Assembly (NCBI RefSeq): GCF_000385135.1
Contig: NZ_ARQM01000011.1
Span: forward strand, 496,001-560,000
Direction: 5' to 3'
DNA from: Promicromonospora sukumoe 327MFSha3.1
Lineage (GTDB): Bacteria; Actinomycetota; Actinomycetes; Actinomycetales; Cellulomonadaceae
Length of the DNA stretch: 64,000 nucleotides
Below the pieces are notes generated by a model. It saw only the letters and a program-made list of their open reading frames with translations, did no database searches and was not told the origin of the DNA. Made by a program: the position numbers and the translations under genes. Of the stretch, positions 1 to 8,042 are shown in pieces (position 1 is the first letter of the stretch; every line of letters begins with the position of its first letter).

Positions 1-2
1 CA

Positions 3-923
3 CGGTTCTTCGTGATCGAGGACAACGTGGGCACCGCGGCCTGGCACTCCCTGTTCTACGGGATCTCCGCGTTCAACAACGCGGGGTTCGTGCCGACCCC
101 GGACGGCCTCATGCCGCACGTGGGGGACTGGACGCTCCTGCTGCCGATCGCGCTCGGCGTCTTCATCGGGGCGCTCGGCTTCCCCGTGATCCTCAACCTG
201 CAGCGCTCGCTGCCCCGGCCGGGCCACCGCTGGCACGGCTGGACCAAGCGGCTCTCCCTGCACAGCAAGCTGACGCTCGTGACCAGCTTCGTGCTGCTGG
301 TGGCGGGCGCGCTGCTGCTCCTGGTGCTGGAGTGGACCAACCCGCGGACGTTCGGCCCGCTCAGCGTGGGGGACAAGCTGCTCGCCGCCCTGTTCGCCGG
401 GATCATGCCGCGCTCGGGCGGGTTCAGCACGGTGGACATCGGCGCCATGCACGAGTCGAGCTGGCTCATCCAGGACGCGCTGATGTTCGTGGGCGGCGGC
501 TCGGCGTCGACGGCCGGCGGCATCAAGGTGACGACCCTCGCCGTCATGCTGCTGGCGATCATCGCCGAGGCGCGGGGCGACCGGGACATCGAGGCGTTCG
601 GCCGCCGGATCCCGCGCGACGTGCTGCGACTCTCGATCGCGGTCGTGTTCACGGGCGCGAGCATCGTGCTGGTCTCCTGCGTCGCGCTGCTGCAGCTCAC
701 CGACCTCCCCCTGTCCAAGGTGCTGTTCGAGGTGCTGTCGGCGTTCGCGACCGTGGGCCTGAGCACCGGCATCACCGCCGACCTGCCCGACGCCGGGAAG
801 TACGTGCTGGCCGCCCTCATGTTCGTGGGGCGCACCGGTGCCGTGACCGTCGTGGCGGTGCTGGCGCTGCGCGACCGGCGGCGCATCGTACGCTTCCCGG
901 AGGAACGCCCCATCATCGGGTGA
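3..923 (+). CDS. TrkH-family K+ transporter, C-terminal part (5' truncated by window)
   Basis: This is the C-terminal ~306 residues of a TrkH/KtrB-type potassium uptake subunit; the reading frame is open to the window edge, so the true start lies upstream. Alternating hydrophobic helices are separated by the family's pore-loop signatures: one around SGGFSTVDIG, followed by a segment with GGGSASTAGGIK, and a last pore loop with STVGLSTG. Family knowledge: the protein forms the membrane channel and is gated by a cytosolic RCK subunit. That subunit is the next gene downstream, on the same strand after a 117 bp gap, which supports a two-component K+ uptake system. Identification is firm for the family; ion preference (K+ versus Na+ coupling) cannot be read from this fragment. 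Confidence 0.9.
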   Translation, partial: RFFVIEDNVGTAAWHSLFYGISAFNNAGFVPTPDGLMPHVGDWTLLLPIALGVFIGALGFPVILNLQRSLPRPGHRWHGWTKRLSLHSKLTLVTSFVLLVAGALLLLVLEWTNPRTFGPLSVGDKLLAALFAGIMPRSGGFSTVDIGAMHESSWLIQDALMFVGGGSASTAGGIKVTTLAVMLLAIIAEARGDRDIEAFGRRIPRDVLRLSIAVVFTGASIVLVSCVALLQLTDLPLSKVLFEVLSAFATVGLSTGITADLPDAGKYVLAALMFVGRTGAVTVVAVLALRDRRRIVRFPEERPIIG

Positions 924-978
924 GGCCGGAACGGAACGCAGGCCTCACCCGACAGACAACATCGGCTGACAGCCCGAT

Positions 979-1022
979 GTGTCAGACGCACAGGTCACTA
1001 TGGTGATCTGTGCGTCTGACAC
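979..1022. repeat. Interspersed palindromic repeat, full copy 1
   Basis: Two 20-base arms, GTGTCAGACGCACAGGTCAC at 979-998 and its near-exact complement at 1003-1022 (one G/T mismatch), enclose a 4-base loop TATG. The element ends 6 bases before the Shine-Dalgarno sequence of the trkA-like gene. The same palindrome recurs at 7975-8018 and half of it at 14639-14653, so it is a dispersed family rather than a gene-specific terminator. Confidence 0.8.
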
Positions 1023-1040
1023 GTGGAAGAGAGGACTACC

Positions 1041-1709
1041 GTGCCGGAGAAGAAGCCCGAGCGGGACGCGGGTGTGCTGGTGATCGGCCTGGGCCGGTTC
1101 GGGTCGGCGATCGGTGCCACCCTGGACCGGCTGGGCCAGGACGTGCTGGCGGTCGAGCAGGACCCCACCCTGGTGGCCCAGTGGTCGGGACGGCTGCCGC
1201 TGGTCGAGGCCGACGCGTCCAACCCGGACGCGCTGGAGCAGCTCGGCGCCAAGGACTTCGGCGTCGCGGTGGTGGGCGTCGGCTCGTCGCTGGAGGCGTC
1301 GGTGCTGATCACGGGCAACCTGGTGGACCTCGGGACGCCGCAGATCTGGGCCAAGGCCATCTCCGCCGAGCACGGCCGCATCCTGACCCGGATCGGCGCG
1401 CACCACGTCGTCTTCCCGGAGGCCGACGCTGGTTCGCGCGTCGCCCACCTGGTCAGCGGCAAGCTGCTCGACTACATCGAGGTCGAGGACGGCTTCACCA
1501 TCGTCAAGATGCGCCCGCCGCGGGAGGCGCAGGGCTTCACGCTCGCGCAGTCGAACATCCGCAAGCGGTACGGCATCACCGTGATCGGCGTGAAGTCGCC
1601 CGGCGTGGACTTCGTCTACGCGACGCCCGAGACCCGCGTCTCCGCCAACGACCTGCTCGTCTGCTCGGGCCACGCCGACCTGCTGGAGCGGTTCGCGGCC
1701 AGGCCGTGA
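1041..1709 (+). CDS. TrkA-family K+ channel regulatory subunit (RCK_N/RCK_C)
   Basis: A cytosolic gating subunit of about 222 residues. Residues 11-21 (VLVIGLGRFG) give the Rossmann G-x-G-x-x-G fold that binds NAD(H) or adenine nucleotides, and the acidic position after the second strand (AVEQDP) fits nucleotide binding. The remaining ~80 residues match the RCK_C region. Its membrane partner is the TrkH gene directly upstream. I chose GTG at 1041 because GAGAGGA at 1029-1035 sits 5 bases ahead; an in-frame GTG at 1023 would place that ribosome site inside the gene and overlap nothing else useful. The leader carries the interspersed palindrome at 979-1022. Confidence 0.9.
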   Translation: MPEKKPERDAGVLVIGLGRFGSAIGATLDRLGQDVLAVEQDPTLVAQWSGRLPLVEADASNPDALEQLGAKDFGVAVVGVGSSLEASVLITGNLVDLGTPQIWAKAISAEHGRILTRIGAHHVVFPEADAGSRVAHLVSGKLLDYIEVEDGFTIVKMRPPREAQGFTLAQSNIRKRYGITVIGVKSPGVDFVYATPETRVSANDLLVCSGHADLLERFAARP

Positions 1710-1765
1710 CCCGGTGCGCCGGGCCGGCCGAGCAGCGGCTCCGGCGCACCTCACACCGCTGTCGA

Positions 1766-1795
1766 TTACGGGGCGCGCGGCAGAGCAGGTAGCCT
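1766..1795 (+). promoter_or_regulatory. Possible promoter of the bS22 gene
   Basis: TTACGG (1766-1771) and TAGCCT (1790-1795) are separated by 18 bases. The -10 fits TANNNT; the -35 is weak. It would give a ~130-base leader containing a hairpin at 1879-1898 (8 bp stem GCGGCCCG). Low-confidence pattern call. Confidence 0.3.
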
Positions 1796-1931
1796 AGGTA
1801 GCGGACTCCTTTTCGTGTTGGTCGGCCATCGTCACTATGGCGTCACTGTCCCGGACCAACCGTGGACCATTTCGCCGCGCGGCCCGTCGTCGGGCCGCCG
1901 CCGACCGACCGACCGAACATTGCGAGGACCT

Positions 1932-2030
1932 ATGGGCTCCGTCATCAAGAAGCGCCGCAAGCGCATGGCCAAGAAGAAGCACCGCAAGCTGCTTCGCAAG
2001 ACGCGCCACCAGCGCCGCAACAAGAAGTGA
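1932..2030 (+). CDS. 30S ribosomal protein bS22 (AURKAIP1/COX24-type mini-protein)
   Basis: A 32-residue, extremely basic protein beginning MGSVIKKRRKRM and ending in RRNKK. It matches the tiny actinobacterial ribosomal protein bS22, known from mycobacterial ribosome structures at the decoding-centre side of the small subunit. An open frame continues upstream, but ATG at 1932 has GCGAGGA 3-4 bases before it and gives exactly the family's length. The gene stands alone with its own likely promoter and a strong terminator at 2059-2085. Short length makes it easy to miss, yet the residue match is nearly complete. Confidence 0.93.
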   Translation: MGSVIKKRRKRMAKKKHRKLLRKTRHQRRNKK

Positions 2031-2058
2031 CGCGCGCGCCGTCGGGCGCGTGACGAGC

Positions 2059-2088
2059 AGGCCCGGCCCCTCGGGGGCCGGGCCTTCT
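2059..2088 (+). terminator. Rho-independent terminator after bS22
   Basis: Perfect 12 bp stem: AGGCCCGGCCCC (2059-2070), loop TCG, GGGGCCGGGCCT (2074-2085), followed by TCTTC. It lies 28 bases after the bS22 stop and 40 bases before the end of the convergent hydrolase gene. Confidence 0.85.
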
Positions 2089-2125
2089 TCGTTCCCGGGG
2101 CGGCCGGCCGCCGCGGGCGGCCGGG

Positions 2126-2941
2126 CTACCGGGCCTCGGGCGACGTCTCGGCGGCGAGGGCCGCGACCTCGCGGACGGCGTCCGCGACGGCGCGGAAGTC
2201 CTTGCGCAGGATCCAGTCGTGGTTGCTGGCGACCTTCGCGCTGATCCCGAGGTTCGGGTTGCGCTCCAGGGCCGGGTCGAGGCTGGCGCGGATCTTCTCC
2301 TGCTCGTCGCCCTTGCTGCCCAGGGACGCGCCCGAGGCCAGCACGTAGCGCGTCGGCACGGCGATGGCGTCGAGCACCGGGCCCAGGGCGCTCTCCCGCG
2401 CGATCCTGCCGAGCTCGATGTTGCTCTCGGCCTGCTGCGCGGCGCTCAGCCGCGGGGTCAGGCCCGTCGGGCGCAGCAGCCAGGTGACCGGGGTCAGCAG
2501 CCGGAACAGCTTGCGGATCCGCACCTCGAGGGCGTCGTCGAGCCAGTCGTTGGGCTCCGCGCCCTCGACCAGGACGGCGCCGATCGCGCGCTGCGGGTTG
2601 CGGCTGGCCCAGTGCGCGGCGATGAACGCCCCGTAGGACCAGCCCACCACCAGCGCCCGCTCGACGCCGCGGGCGGCGAGGACGGCGTCGACGTCGCGCA
2701 CGGCGGTCTCGAAGGAGTAGTCGGCCGACGTGCGGGACTTCCGGCCGCGGGCGCGCTCGTCGTAGGTGATGTGCCGCCACCCGTCGCCCAGCTCGGTGAT
2801 GGTCCGGCGCCAGTAGCCCTGGGTCGCGAACTGGCCGTTGAGGTAGACGATCGGGGTGCCGGTGCCACCGGTGTCGGTCACGGCCAGGGCCGTGTCGTCG
2901 ATCGGCACCAGGCCGGACCAGGTGGGGTGCTCGATGGTCAT
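2126..2941 (-). CDS. Alpha/beta hydrolase
   Basis: A 271-residue alpha/beta-hydrolase-fold enzyme. The nucleophile elbow is GWSYG at residues 100-104 (Ser102), and a late histidine in SNHDW (about residue 241) is placed as the catalytic base; the early LNGQF segment is the expected oxyanion region. Substrate cannot be deduced. I start it at MTIEHP because AGAGGAAG precedes that ATG at normal spacing, although the frame is open another 38 codons. It is divergently transcribed from a LysR regulator across ~200 bases, the usual layout for a LysR target. It is the only alpha/beta hydrolase in a window rich in menaquinone genes, but nothing specific ties it to MenH. Confidence 0.85.
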   Translation of the reverse strand: MTIEHPTWSGLVPIDDTALAVTDTGGTGTPIVYLNGQFATQGYWRRTITELGDGWRHITYDERARGRKSRTSADYSFETAVRDVDAVLAARGVERALVVGWSYGAFIAAHWASRNPQRAIGAVLVEGAEPNDWLDDALEVRIRKLFRLLTPVTWLLRPTGLTPRLSAAQQAESNIELGRIARESALGPVLDAIAVPTRYVLASGASLGSKGDEQEKIRASLDPALERNPNLGISAKVASNHDWILRKDFRAVADAVREVAALAAETSPEAR

Positions 2942-3138
2942 GACTTCCTCTTTCTGGGGGCCTGCCGCGAAACGGTGCTGTTCGGCGGCTGCCGGCGGTG
3001 CGGCACCGAGCAGCCTGCTCCCGGCGTCCCACGGGATCAACGGCGAGTCCGGCAAGGTAGCGTTGCCCGCCGGGTCATTGATGCGCGCCGCGACGACGCG
3101 CCGGTGAGCGCCTGGTTCACGACGGCGACGGGACGGCG

Positions 3139-4041
3139 ATGGAGCTGCGGGACATCGAGATCTTCCTGACCCTGGCGGAGGAGCTCCACTTCGGGCGGAC
3201 CGCCCAGCGGCTGCACGTCACCCCGTCGCGGGTCAGCCACGTGATCAAGAAGCAGGAGCGGCAAATCGGCACCGCGCTGTTCGAGCGCACGTCGCGGACG
3301 GTCCGGCTCACGCCGGCCGGCGAACGGCTCTACCTGAGCCTCCGCCCCGCGTACCAGCAGATGACGGACGCGATCGAGGAGGCATCGGCCGCGGTGCGCG
3401 ACGTCTCGGGCACGCTCACGCTCGGCACGATCGGCATCCAGGGCTGGATGGTCGACCACGTCATCAACGAGTTCCGGACCCGCTGCCCGGCCGTCGACCT
3501 GAGTCACCGCGACCTGAACACCGTCGACCCGCTCACCCCGCTGCGTGCGGGCGAGGTCGACGTGGCCCACGTGTGGTTGCCGGTGCGTGAGCCGGACATC
3601 ACCGTCGGCCGGATCACCCATACCTCGCCGATCATCGTCGCCATGGCCGCGGACCATCCCTACGCGGCGCGGGAGTCGATCGGCCTGGAGGACTTCGGCG
3701 ACCTGACCTTCGTGGCGCACGAGTCGCCCATCCCGGCGTCCATGGAGGAGACGTTCCAGCCGTTCCGCACGCCGTCGGGGCGGCTGGTCCCCCGCGGGCC
3801 CCTGGTGGCCACGTGGGACGACGAGCTCAAGGCGGTCACCGACGGGCACGCCGTCATCGCCGCCGCCGCCGAGGCGGCCGAGTTCTACTCCCGGCCCGGC
3901 CTGGTCTGGGTGCCGGTCCGCGACGCGCCGCGCTGCCAGTGGGCCTTCGTGTGGCGCACGGCGGACCAGAACCCGCTGATCCGCGCCTTCACGGCGGTCG
4001 CCGCCGATGCCGCCGACGCCGTGGCGGACCGCCCCGCCTAG
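3139..4041 (+). CDS. LysR-family transcriptional regulator
   Basis: A 300-residue regulator with the standard LysR plan. An N-terminal winged helix-turn-helix covers residues 1-60 (ELHFGRTAQRLHVTPSRVSHVIK), and a periplasmic-binding-like effector domain starts near residue 90 (GTLTLGTIG). It probably controls the divergent alpha/beta hydrolase; the shared region is 2942-3138. No conspicuous T-N11-A site was located with confidence. The stop codon overlaps the stop of the convergent HAD gene by a few bases. No strong ribosome site precedes ATG 3139, so the start rests on the conserved MELRDIEIFL beginning. Confidence 0.9.
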   Translation: MELRDIEIFLTLAEELHFGRTAQRLHVTPSRVSHVIKKQERQIGTALFERTSRTVRLTPAGERLYLSLRPAYQQMTDAIEEASAAVRDVSGTLTLGTIGIQGWMVDHVINEFRTRCPAVDLSHRDLNTVDPLTPLRAGEVDVAHVWLPVREPDITVGRITHTSPIIVAMAADHPYAARESIGLEDFGDLTFVAHESPIPASMEETFQPFRTPSGRLVPRGPLVATWDDELKAVTDGHAVIAAAAEAAEFYSRPGLVWVPVRDAPRCQWAFVWRTADQNPLIRAFTAVAADAADAVADRPA

Positions 4042-4841
4042 TGCCCCCGCAGCCGGCGTCGGGCGGCCCGCAGCACCAGACCGAGCACCCACGCCGCGCC
4101 GGCCCACGACGCCGTCCGGACCCCGCGCCCGGCCGCGCGCTGCGACCGCCCGCGGAACTCGCGGATGGGCCAGCCGACCTCCTGGGCGTGCCGGCGCAGC
4201 CGCAGGTCGGGGTTGATGGGGCACGGGTGCCCCACGGACCGCATCATCGGCAGGTCGTTGAGCGAGTCGCCGTAGGCGTAGCTCTCGTCGAGGTCGATCT
4301 TCTCGGTCTCGGAGAGCTCGACGATGGCGTCGGCCTTGGCCTGGCCGTGCATGAGGTCGCCCACGAGCCGGCCGGTGTAGAAGCCGTCCTTGTGCTCGGC
4401 GACGGTGCCGAGCGCCCCCGTCGCGCCCAGCCGGCGCGCGATGAGCCGGGCGATCTCCACCGGCGTGGCGGTGATGAGCCACACCTGGTGGCCGGCCGCG
4501 ATGTGCTCGTCGAGGAGCCTGCGGGTGCCGGGGTAGATCCGCAGCGAGAGGACGGCGTCCCACACCTCTTCCCCGAGGGTGGCGACCTCCGCGAGGCTGC
4601 GGCCCGCGATGAGGGAGAGCGCGCGGTCGCGGACCACGTCGATCTCGTCCTTGTTCTCGCCGAACAGCAGGTAGCGGGCCTGGATCAGACCGAACCTGAG
4701 CAGGTCCCGCGTACCGAAGAACTTGCGCTGGTACGCCGACTTGGCCAGGTGAAAGGCGCTCGCACCGCGGATGATCGTGTTGTCGACGTCGAAGAACGCC
4801 GCGGTGGCGGACGAGGGGTGCGTCGACGGCATGGGGGTCAC
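4038..4841 (-). CDS. HAD-IB family phosphatase
   Basis: A 267-residue HAD-superfamily hydrolase of subfamily IB (SerB-like). Motif I is FFDVDNT (Asp18 and Asp20), motif II lies in LITATP, and motif III/IV is YGDSLNDLPMM, with a four-helix cap between I and II. The family dephosphorylates small phosphomonoesters or lysophospholipids; the exact substrate is not readable. GTG 4841 is used, but ATG 4832 three codons later is equally plausible. The gene converges on the LysR gene with overlapping stop codons and is divergent from the Pr6Pr gene, 69 bases away. Its C-terminus is basic (RAARRRLRGH). Confidence 0.88.
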   Translation of the reverse strand: MTPMPSTHPSSATAAFFDVDNTIIRGASAFHLAKSAYQRKFFGTRDLLRFGLIQARYLLFGENKDEIDVVRDRALSLIAGRSLAEVATLGEEVWDAVLSLRIYPGTRRLLDEHIAAGHQVWLITATPVEIARLIARRLGATGALGTVAEHKDGFYTGRLVGDLMHGQAKADAIVELSETEKIDLDESYAYGDSLNDLPMMRSVGHPCPINPDLRLRRHAQEVGWPIREFRGRSQRAAGRGVRTASWAGAAWVLGLVLRAARRRLRGH

Positions 4842-4910
4842 TCTATCGGCGTGTCACAGGACGCAAGTCCTCGCCGGGCACCCCGGCAGAAGCGCTGGTA
4901 GAACCGGGGA

Positions 4911-5582
4911 GTGACGCAGAACATCGGGGCTCCCGAGGGAGCCGGGCTCGCGCGGTTCCTCCACCTGCTGGTCGCCGTCCTCGCGCTCGGCGGCTTCGGC
5001 ATCGAGCTCGTCGTGGCCCTCTCCGGGGGCGCCGGCCTGGCCCCCACGCACGCCGAGCGGATCGTCCGGCTGTTCAGCTACTTCACGATCCAGTCGAACC
5101 TGCTGATCGGCGGGGTGTCGCTCGCGCTCGCCCTGGACCCGCGCCGGGACGGGCCGCTGTTCCGCGTGCTGCGCCTCGACGCCCTGCTGTGCATCACGGT
5201 CACCGGGATCGTCTACAACACGGTGCTGCGGGGGCTCGTGGAGCTCACGGGCGCCGGCATGGTGTCGAACGTGATGCTGCACGTGCTGGCGCCGGTGTTC
5301 GCCGTCGTCGCCTGGCTGCTGGTGGGGCCGCGCCCGCGCGTGAGCGCGCGGACGGTGTGGTGGTCCGTCGTCTACCCGGTCGCGTGGCTGGTCTACACGT
5401 TCGTCCGCGGGGCGGTCACGGGCTGGTACCCGTACCCGTTCCTCGACGTGACCGAGCTCGGGTACGCCGGAGCGGTGACCAACTCGGCGATCGTCGCCGT
5501 CGTGTTCCTCGTCCTGGCCTGGGGCGTGCGCTGGGCGGACGGGCGGCTGCCGGACACCGACCGTTCGGCGCCCCGCGCGTGA
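4911..5582 (+). CDS. Pr6Pr-family integral membrane protein
   Basis: A 223-residue protein with about six hydrophobic helices and the family-typical segments YFTIQSNLL, GIVYNTVLRGL and YPFLDV. It matches the Pr6Pr/FAR-17a-AIG1-like membrane family. The biochemical role in bacteria is unknown to me; related eukaryotic proteins are hydrolases of fatty-acid esters of hydroxy fatty acids, which does not transfer safely. GTG 4911 gives the start. The glutaredoxin gene begins 15 bases after the stop, so the two are probably cotranscribed with rex. Confidence 0.75.
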   Translation: MTQNIGAPEGAGLARFLHLLVAVLALGGFGIELVVALSGGAGLAPTHAERIVRLFSYFTIQSNLLIGGVSLALALDPRRDGPLFRVLRLDALLCITVTGIVYNTVLRGLVELTGAGMVSNVMLHVLAPVFAVVAWLLVGPRPRVSARTVWWSVVYPVAWLVYTFVRGAVTGWYPYPFLDVTELGYAGAVTNSAIVAVVFLVLAWGVRWADGRLPDTDRSAPRA

Positions 5583-5597
5583 CGTAACCTCGGGGGC

Positions 5598-5846
5598 GTG
5601 ACCACCGCTGCCGACACCCGGGTCGTCCTGTACACACGCGAGGCGTGCCACCTGTGCGAGGACGCACGTGCCGTCGTCGTGCAGGTGTGCGAGAGTTCGG
5701 GGGCCCGGTGGCGCGAGGTCGACATCGACAGCACGCCCGAGCTCCGGGACAAGTACGGGGAGTACGTGCCCGTGCTCGAGGTGGACGGGATACAGCAAGG
5801 TTTCTGGCGCGTGGACGGTGCGCGCCTTGCCCGCCTCCTGGCATGA
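5598..5846 (+). CDS. Glutaredoxin-family thiol-disulfide protein
   Basis: An 82-residue thioredoxin-fold protein with a C-x-x-C site, CHLC, at about residues 17-20 (YTREACHLCEDA). The cis-proline region follows as YVPVLEVDG. The small size and sequence fit the DUF836/glutaredoxin-like group common next to redox regulators in actinobacteria. The next gene is rex, 60 bases downstream. The pairing suggests a redox-linked operon, but the substrate is unknown. Confidence 0.85.
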   Translation: MTTAADTRVVLYTREACHLCEDARAVVVQVCESSGARWREVDIDSTPELRDKYGEYVPVLEVDGIQQGFWRVDGARLARLLA

Positions 5847-5906
5847 TCGTCCAGGCAGTGTGTGCGTACGCCCGCGACACAGTGGTCGCGGGGAGGGGAG
5901 CAGCAC

Positions 5907-6554
5907 GTGGTCGAGCTCAGTGACGGGACAGTCCCCGCGGCAACCGTGGGGAGGCTGCCCTACTACCTGCGTGCCCTCCGGGACCTCGCGGCGGAGGGGG
6001 TGGACCTCACGTCCTCGACGGAGCTCGCCGAGCGGTCGGGCGTGAGCTCGGCGCAGCTGCGCAAGGACCTCTCGTACCTGGGTTCGTTCGGCACGCGCGG
6101 CGTCGGGTACGACGTCGAGTCGCTCGCCTCGTACATCACCGTCGCCCTCGGGCTCGAGACGGAGCACCGGCTGGCGATCGTCGGCATCGGCAACCTCGGC
6201 CACGCCCTGGCGAACTACTCCGGGTACGCGACCCGCGGCTTCCAGGTCGTGGCGCTGCTCGACGCCTCGCCCGACGTCGTGGGCACGGACGTGGCCGGCG
6301 TGACCGTGGAGCACGTGCGCGAGGTGGCCGACGTCATCGAGCGCGAGCGGGTCTCGATGGTCGTGCTGGCCCTGCCGGGCCACGGGGCCCAGGACGTGGC
6401 CGACGCCGTGGTGGGCTCCGGCGTCCGGGAGATCCTGAACTTCGCGCCGGTCGCGCTCCAGGTGCCGGACGACGTGGTGGTGCGCTCCGTCGACGTCGGC
6501 GGCGAGCTGCAGATCCTGGCGTTCCACGCGGCCACCCGCGCCGCCGCGGTCTGA
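5907..6554 (+). CDS. rex: Redox-sensing transcriptional repressor Rex
   Basis: A 215-residue Rex repressor. Residues 10-85 form the winged-helix DNA-binding domain (VGRLPYYLRAL, then SSAQLRKDLSYLGSFGTRGVGY), and the Rossmann domain begins at residue 89 with AIVGIGNLGHAL (G93-x-G95-x-x-G98). A C-terminal swap helix ends the protein. Rex reads the NADH/NAD+ ratio: NADH releases it from operators in front of respiratory genes. I chose GTG 5907 because GGGAGGGGA lies 7 bases before it; the frame is open 15 codons further. Unlike the rex-hemACD arrangement described in Streptomyces, no hem genes follow here. A strong Rex operator lies at 33793-33810 before menJ-nuo. Confidence 0.96.
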   Translation: MVELSDGTVPAATVGRLPYYLRALRDLAAEGVDLTSSTELAERSGVSSAQLRKDLSYLGSFGTRGVGYDVESLASYITVALGLETEHRLAIVGIGNLGHALANYSGYATRGFQVVALLDASPDVVGTDVAGVTVEHVREVADVIERERVSMVVLALPGHGAQDVADAVVGSGVREILNFAPVALQVPDDVVVRSVDVGGELQILAFHAATRAAAV

Positions 6555-6573
6555 TCCTTCCCGGCAGAAACGA

Positions 6574-6652
6574 CTGATCCCGGCTCAGCAGGCCCTGGGC
6601 GACCACATCCCGAAGGATGATGGTCGCCCGGAGCCTGCTGAACCAGGATCAG
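6574..6652. terminator. Long imperfect hairpin between convergent rex and yceI
   Basis: A stem of ~36 bases per side (CTGATCCCGG at 6574 pairs with CCAGGATCAG ending 6652; CAGCAGG pairs with CCTGCTG). It has four mismatches and one bulge around a short central loop. No T-run follows. Position between two convergent genes suggests a bidirectional transcription end. It is one of several unusually long hairpins in the window. Confidence 0.6.
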
Positions 6653-6685
6653 GAGCGCCGCCCACCCGGCGGCAGGGGGAGTGGC

Positions 6686-7237
6686 TCAGGCCTTGGCGAT
6701 CGCGCTGACGTCCAGCGTGATCTTGACCTTGTCGCCCACCAGGAAGCCGCCGGTCTCCAGCGTGGCGTTCCACGTGAGGCCGAAGTCCTTGCGGTTGACC
6801 TCGAGGTTGGCCTCGAACCCGGCGCGGTCGTTGCCGAACGGGTCCTTGGCGGTGCCGGTGAACTCGGTCTCGAGCTCGACGCCCTTGGTGATCCCGTTGA
6901 TGGTCAGGTCGCCCAGGATGATGTAGTCGTCGCCGTCGGCCTTGATGCTGGTCGAGGAGAAGGTCCAGGTCGGCTTCTCGTCGGCGTGCCAGAAGTCGGC
7001 GCTCTTCAGGTGGCCGTCACGACCGGCGTCGCCGGTGCTCACGGAGGCCGCGTCCAGCTCGGCGGTGACGCTCGACGACTCCAGGTCCTCGCCCACCGTG
7101 ATGGTGCCCGAGGTGACCGCGATGCTGCCGCGCACCTTCGCGATGCCGGCGTGGCGGACGGAGAAGGAGGCAGCGGTGTGGGAGGGGTCGATGTCGTACG
7201 TGCCGGCGGTGAGACCAGCGGGGAGCGGGGTGGCCAT
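6686..7237 (-). CDS. YceI-family lipid-binding protein
   Basis: A 183-residue YceI-like protein. The N-terminal YDIDPSHTAASFSVRHAG and the later TINGITKGVELETEF are the family's conserved strands; the fold is a lipocalin-like barrel that binds polyprenyl or lipid chains. No signal peptide is present, so this copy is probably cytoplasmic. AAGGAG lies at normal spacing before ATG 7237. It is divergent from a MarR regulator with a perfect operator between them. A polyprenoid carrier would be in keeping with the menaquinone genes nearby, but that is inference only. Confidence 0.9.
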   Translation of the reverse strand: MATPLPAGLTAGTYDIDPSHTAASFSVRHAGIAKVRGSIAVTSGTITVGEDLESSSVTAELDAASVSTGDAGRDGHLKSADFWHADEKPTWTFSSTSIKADGDDYIILGDLTINGITKGVELETEFTGTAKDPFGNDRAGFEANLEVNRKDFGLTWNATLETGGFLVGDKVKITLDVSAIAKA

Positions 7238-7274
7238 CAGGGGGACTCCTTGTGGGTGCGGCGGTTGAGGTAGA

Positions 7275-7292
7275 TAGTTGAGGGATCAACTA
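7275..7292. promoter_or_regulatory. MarR-type operator between yceI and marR
   Basis: Perfect inverted repeat TAGTTGA-GGGA-TCAACTA. The 7-base arms and sequence are typical for MarR-family dimers regulating adjacent genes. It lies 38 bases upstream of yceI and ~150 bases upstream of the regulator. A second short palindrome, ACGGG-T-CCCGT, lies at 7314-7324. Confidence 0.75.
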
Positions 7293-7445
7293 GATCTGAT
7301 GCGTTCCAACATAACGGGTCCCGTAACGTATTCCTAGAGGGCGCTCGGAGCGTCGCAGATCACATCGGGGCCGTGGGACGACGACGGCACCGGGGCGCCG
7401 GGTCACCCTCCTGGCAGCTCGGCGAGCACGAAGGCGGTGGGCGAA

Positions 7446-7958
7446 GTGGCAGCGGAGACGATCGAGGAGTCCGACGTCTGGCTGACGGAGGACCAGCAGG
7501 GCTCGTGGCGGCACTATCTCGAGGGCACCGCCCGGTTCGTGGAAGCGCTCGGCGCGGTGCACGACCGGTCCCTCGACCTCTCTCTCGGTGAGTACAGCCT
7601 GCTGGTGCAGCTCTCGGAGGCACCGGAGCGCACCATGCGGATGTCGACGCTCGCGGACGGCCTGGTGCTGTCGCGCAGCCGGCTCACGCACACGGTCGCC
7701 CGCATGGAGGCACGCGGGCTGGTGGCGCGGCAGGCGGCCGAGGGCGACCGGCGCGGGGTCAACTGCACCATGACCGACGCCGGTTTCACGGCGCTCGAGG
7801 CCTCGGCGCCGGGGCACGTCGCCGCGGTGCGCCGGATCCTGGTGGACGCCCTGGACCCCGAGGAGTTCGCGGCGCTCGGCCGGATCATGGCCAAGGTCGC
7901 GGCGTCGTCCAAGGTGTCGGGCGGCACGGAGGAGGGCCTCACGGCCCTGTGCGACTGA
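7446..7958 (+). CDS. MarR-family transcriptional regulator
   Basis: A ~170-residue MarR regulator. The winged helix-turn-helix runs from about residue 45 to 115 (MRMSTLADGLVLSRSRLTHTVARMEARGL), followed by the wing (EGDRRGVNCTMTDAG) and C-terminal dimerisation helices. It likely represses yceI and itself through the palindrome at 7275-7292. GTG 7446 and GTG 7437 are both possible; AAGG at 7431-7434 is 11 bases from the former and only 2 from the latter, so I prefer 7446. Effector unknown. Confidence 0.88.
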   Translation: MAAETIEESDVWLTEDQQGSWRHYLEGTARFVEALGAVHDRSLDLSLGEYSLLVQLSEAPERTMRMSTLADGLVLSRSRLTHTVARMEARGLVARQAAEGDRRGVNCTMTDAGFTALEASAPGHVAAVRRILVDALDPEEFAALGRIMAKVAASSKVSGGTEEGLTALCD

Positions 7959-7974
7959 CCGCGCCCCGCGGCGC

Positions 7975-8018
7975 GTGTCAGACGCACAGGTCACCCGAGG
8001 GATCTGTGCGTCTGACAC
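7975..8018. repeat. Interspersed palindromic repeat, full copy 2
   Basis: The left arm 7975-7994 is identical to copy 1 over all 20 bases. The right arm is identical over its last 15 bases (CTGTGCGTCTGACAC, 8004-8018), with a different loop. It lies between the convergent marR and aquaporin genes and could serve both as a terminator. Confidence 0.8.
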
Positions 8019-8042
8019 GTGGGTGGTGGGGATGGGGTGGCC

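Noticed and set aside
5862-5890. TGTGTGCGTACGCCCGCGACACA near rex as a Rex autoregulatory site
   Set aside because: Only the outer five bases are complementary and the spacing is 23 bases, unlike the 18-base Rex box. It also overlaps the end of the glutaredoxin/rex gap without TTCACA.
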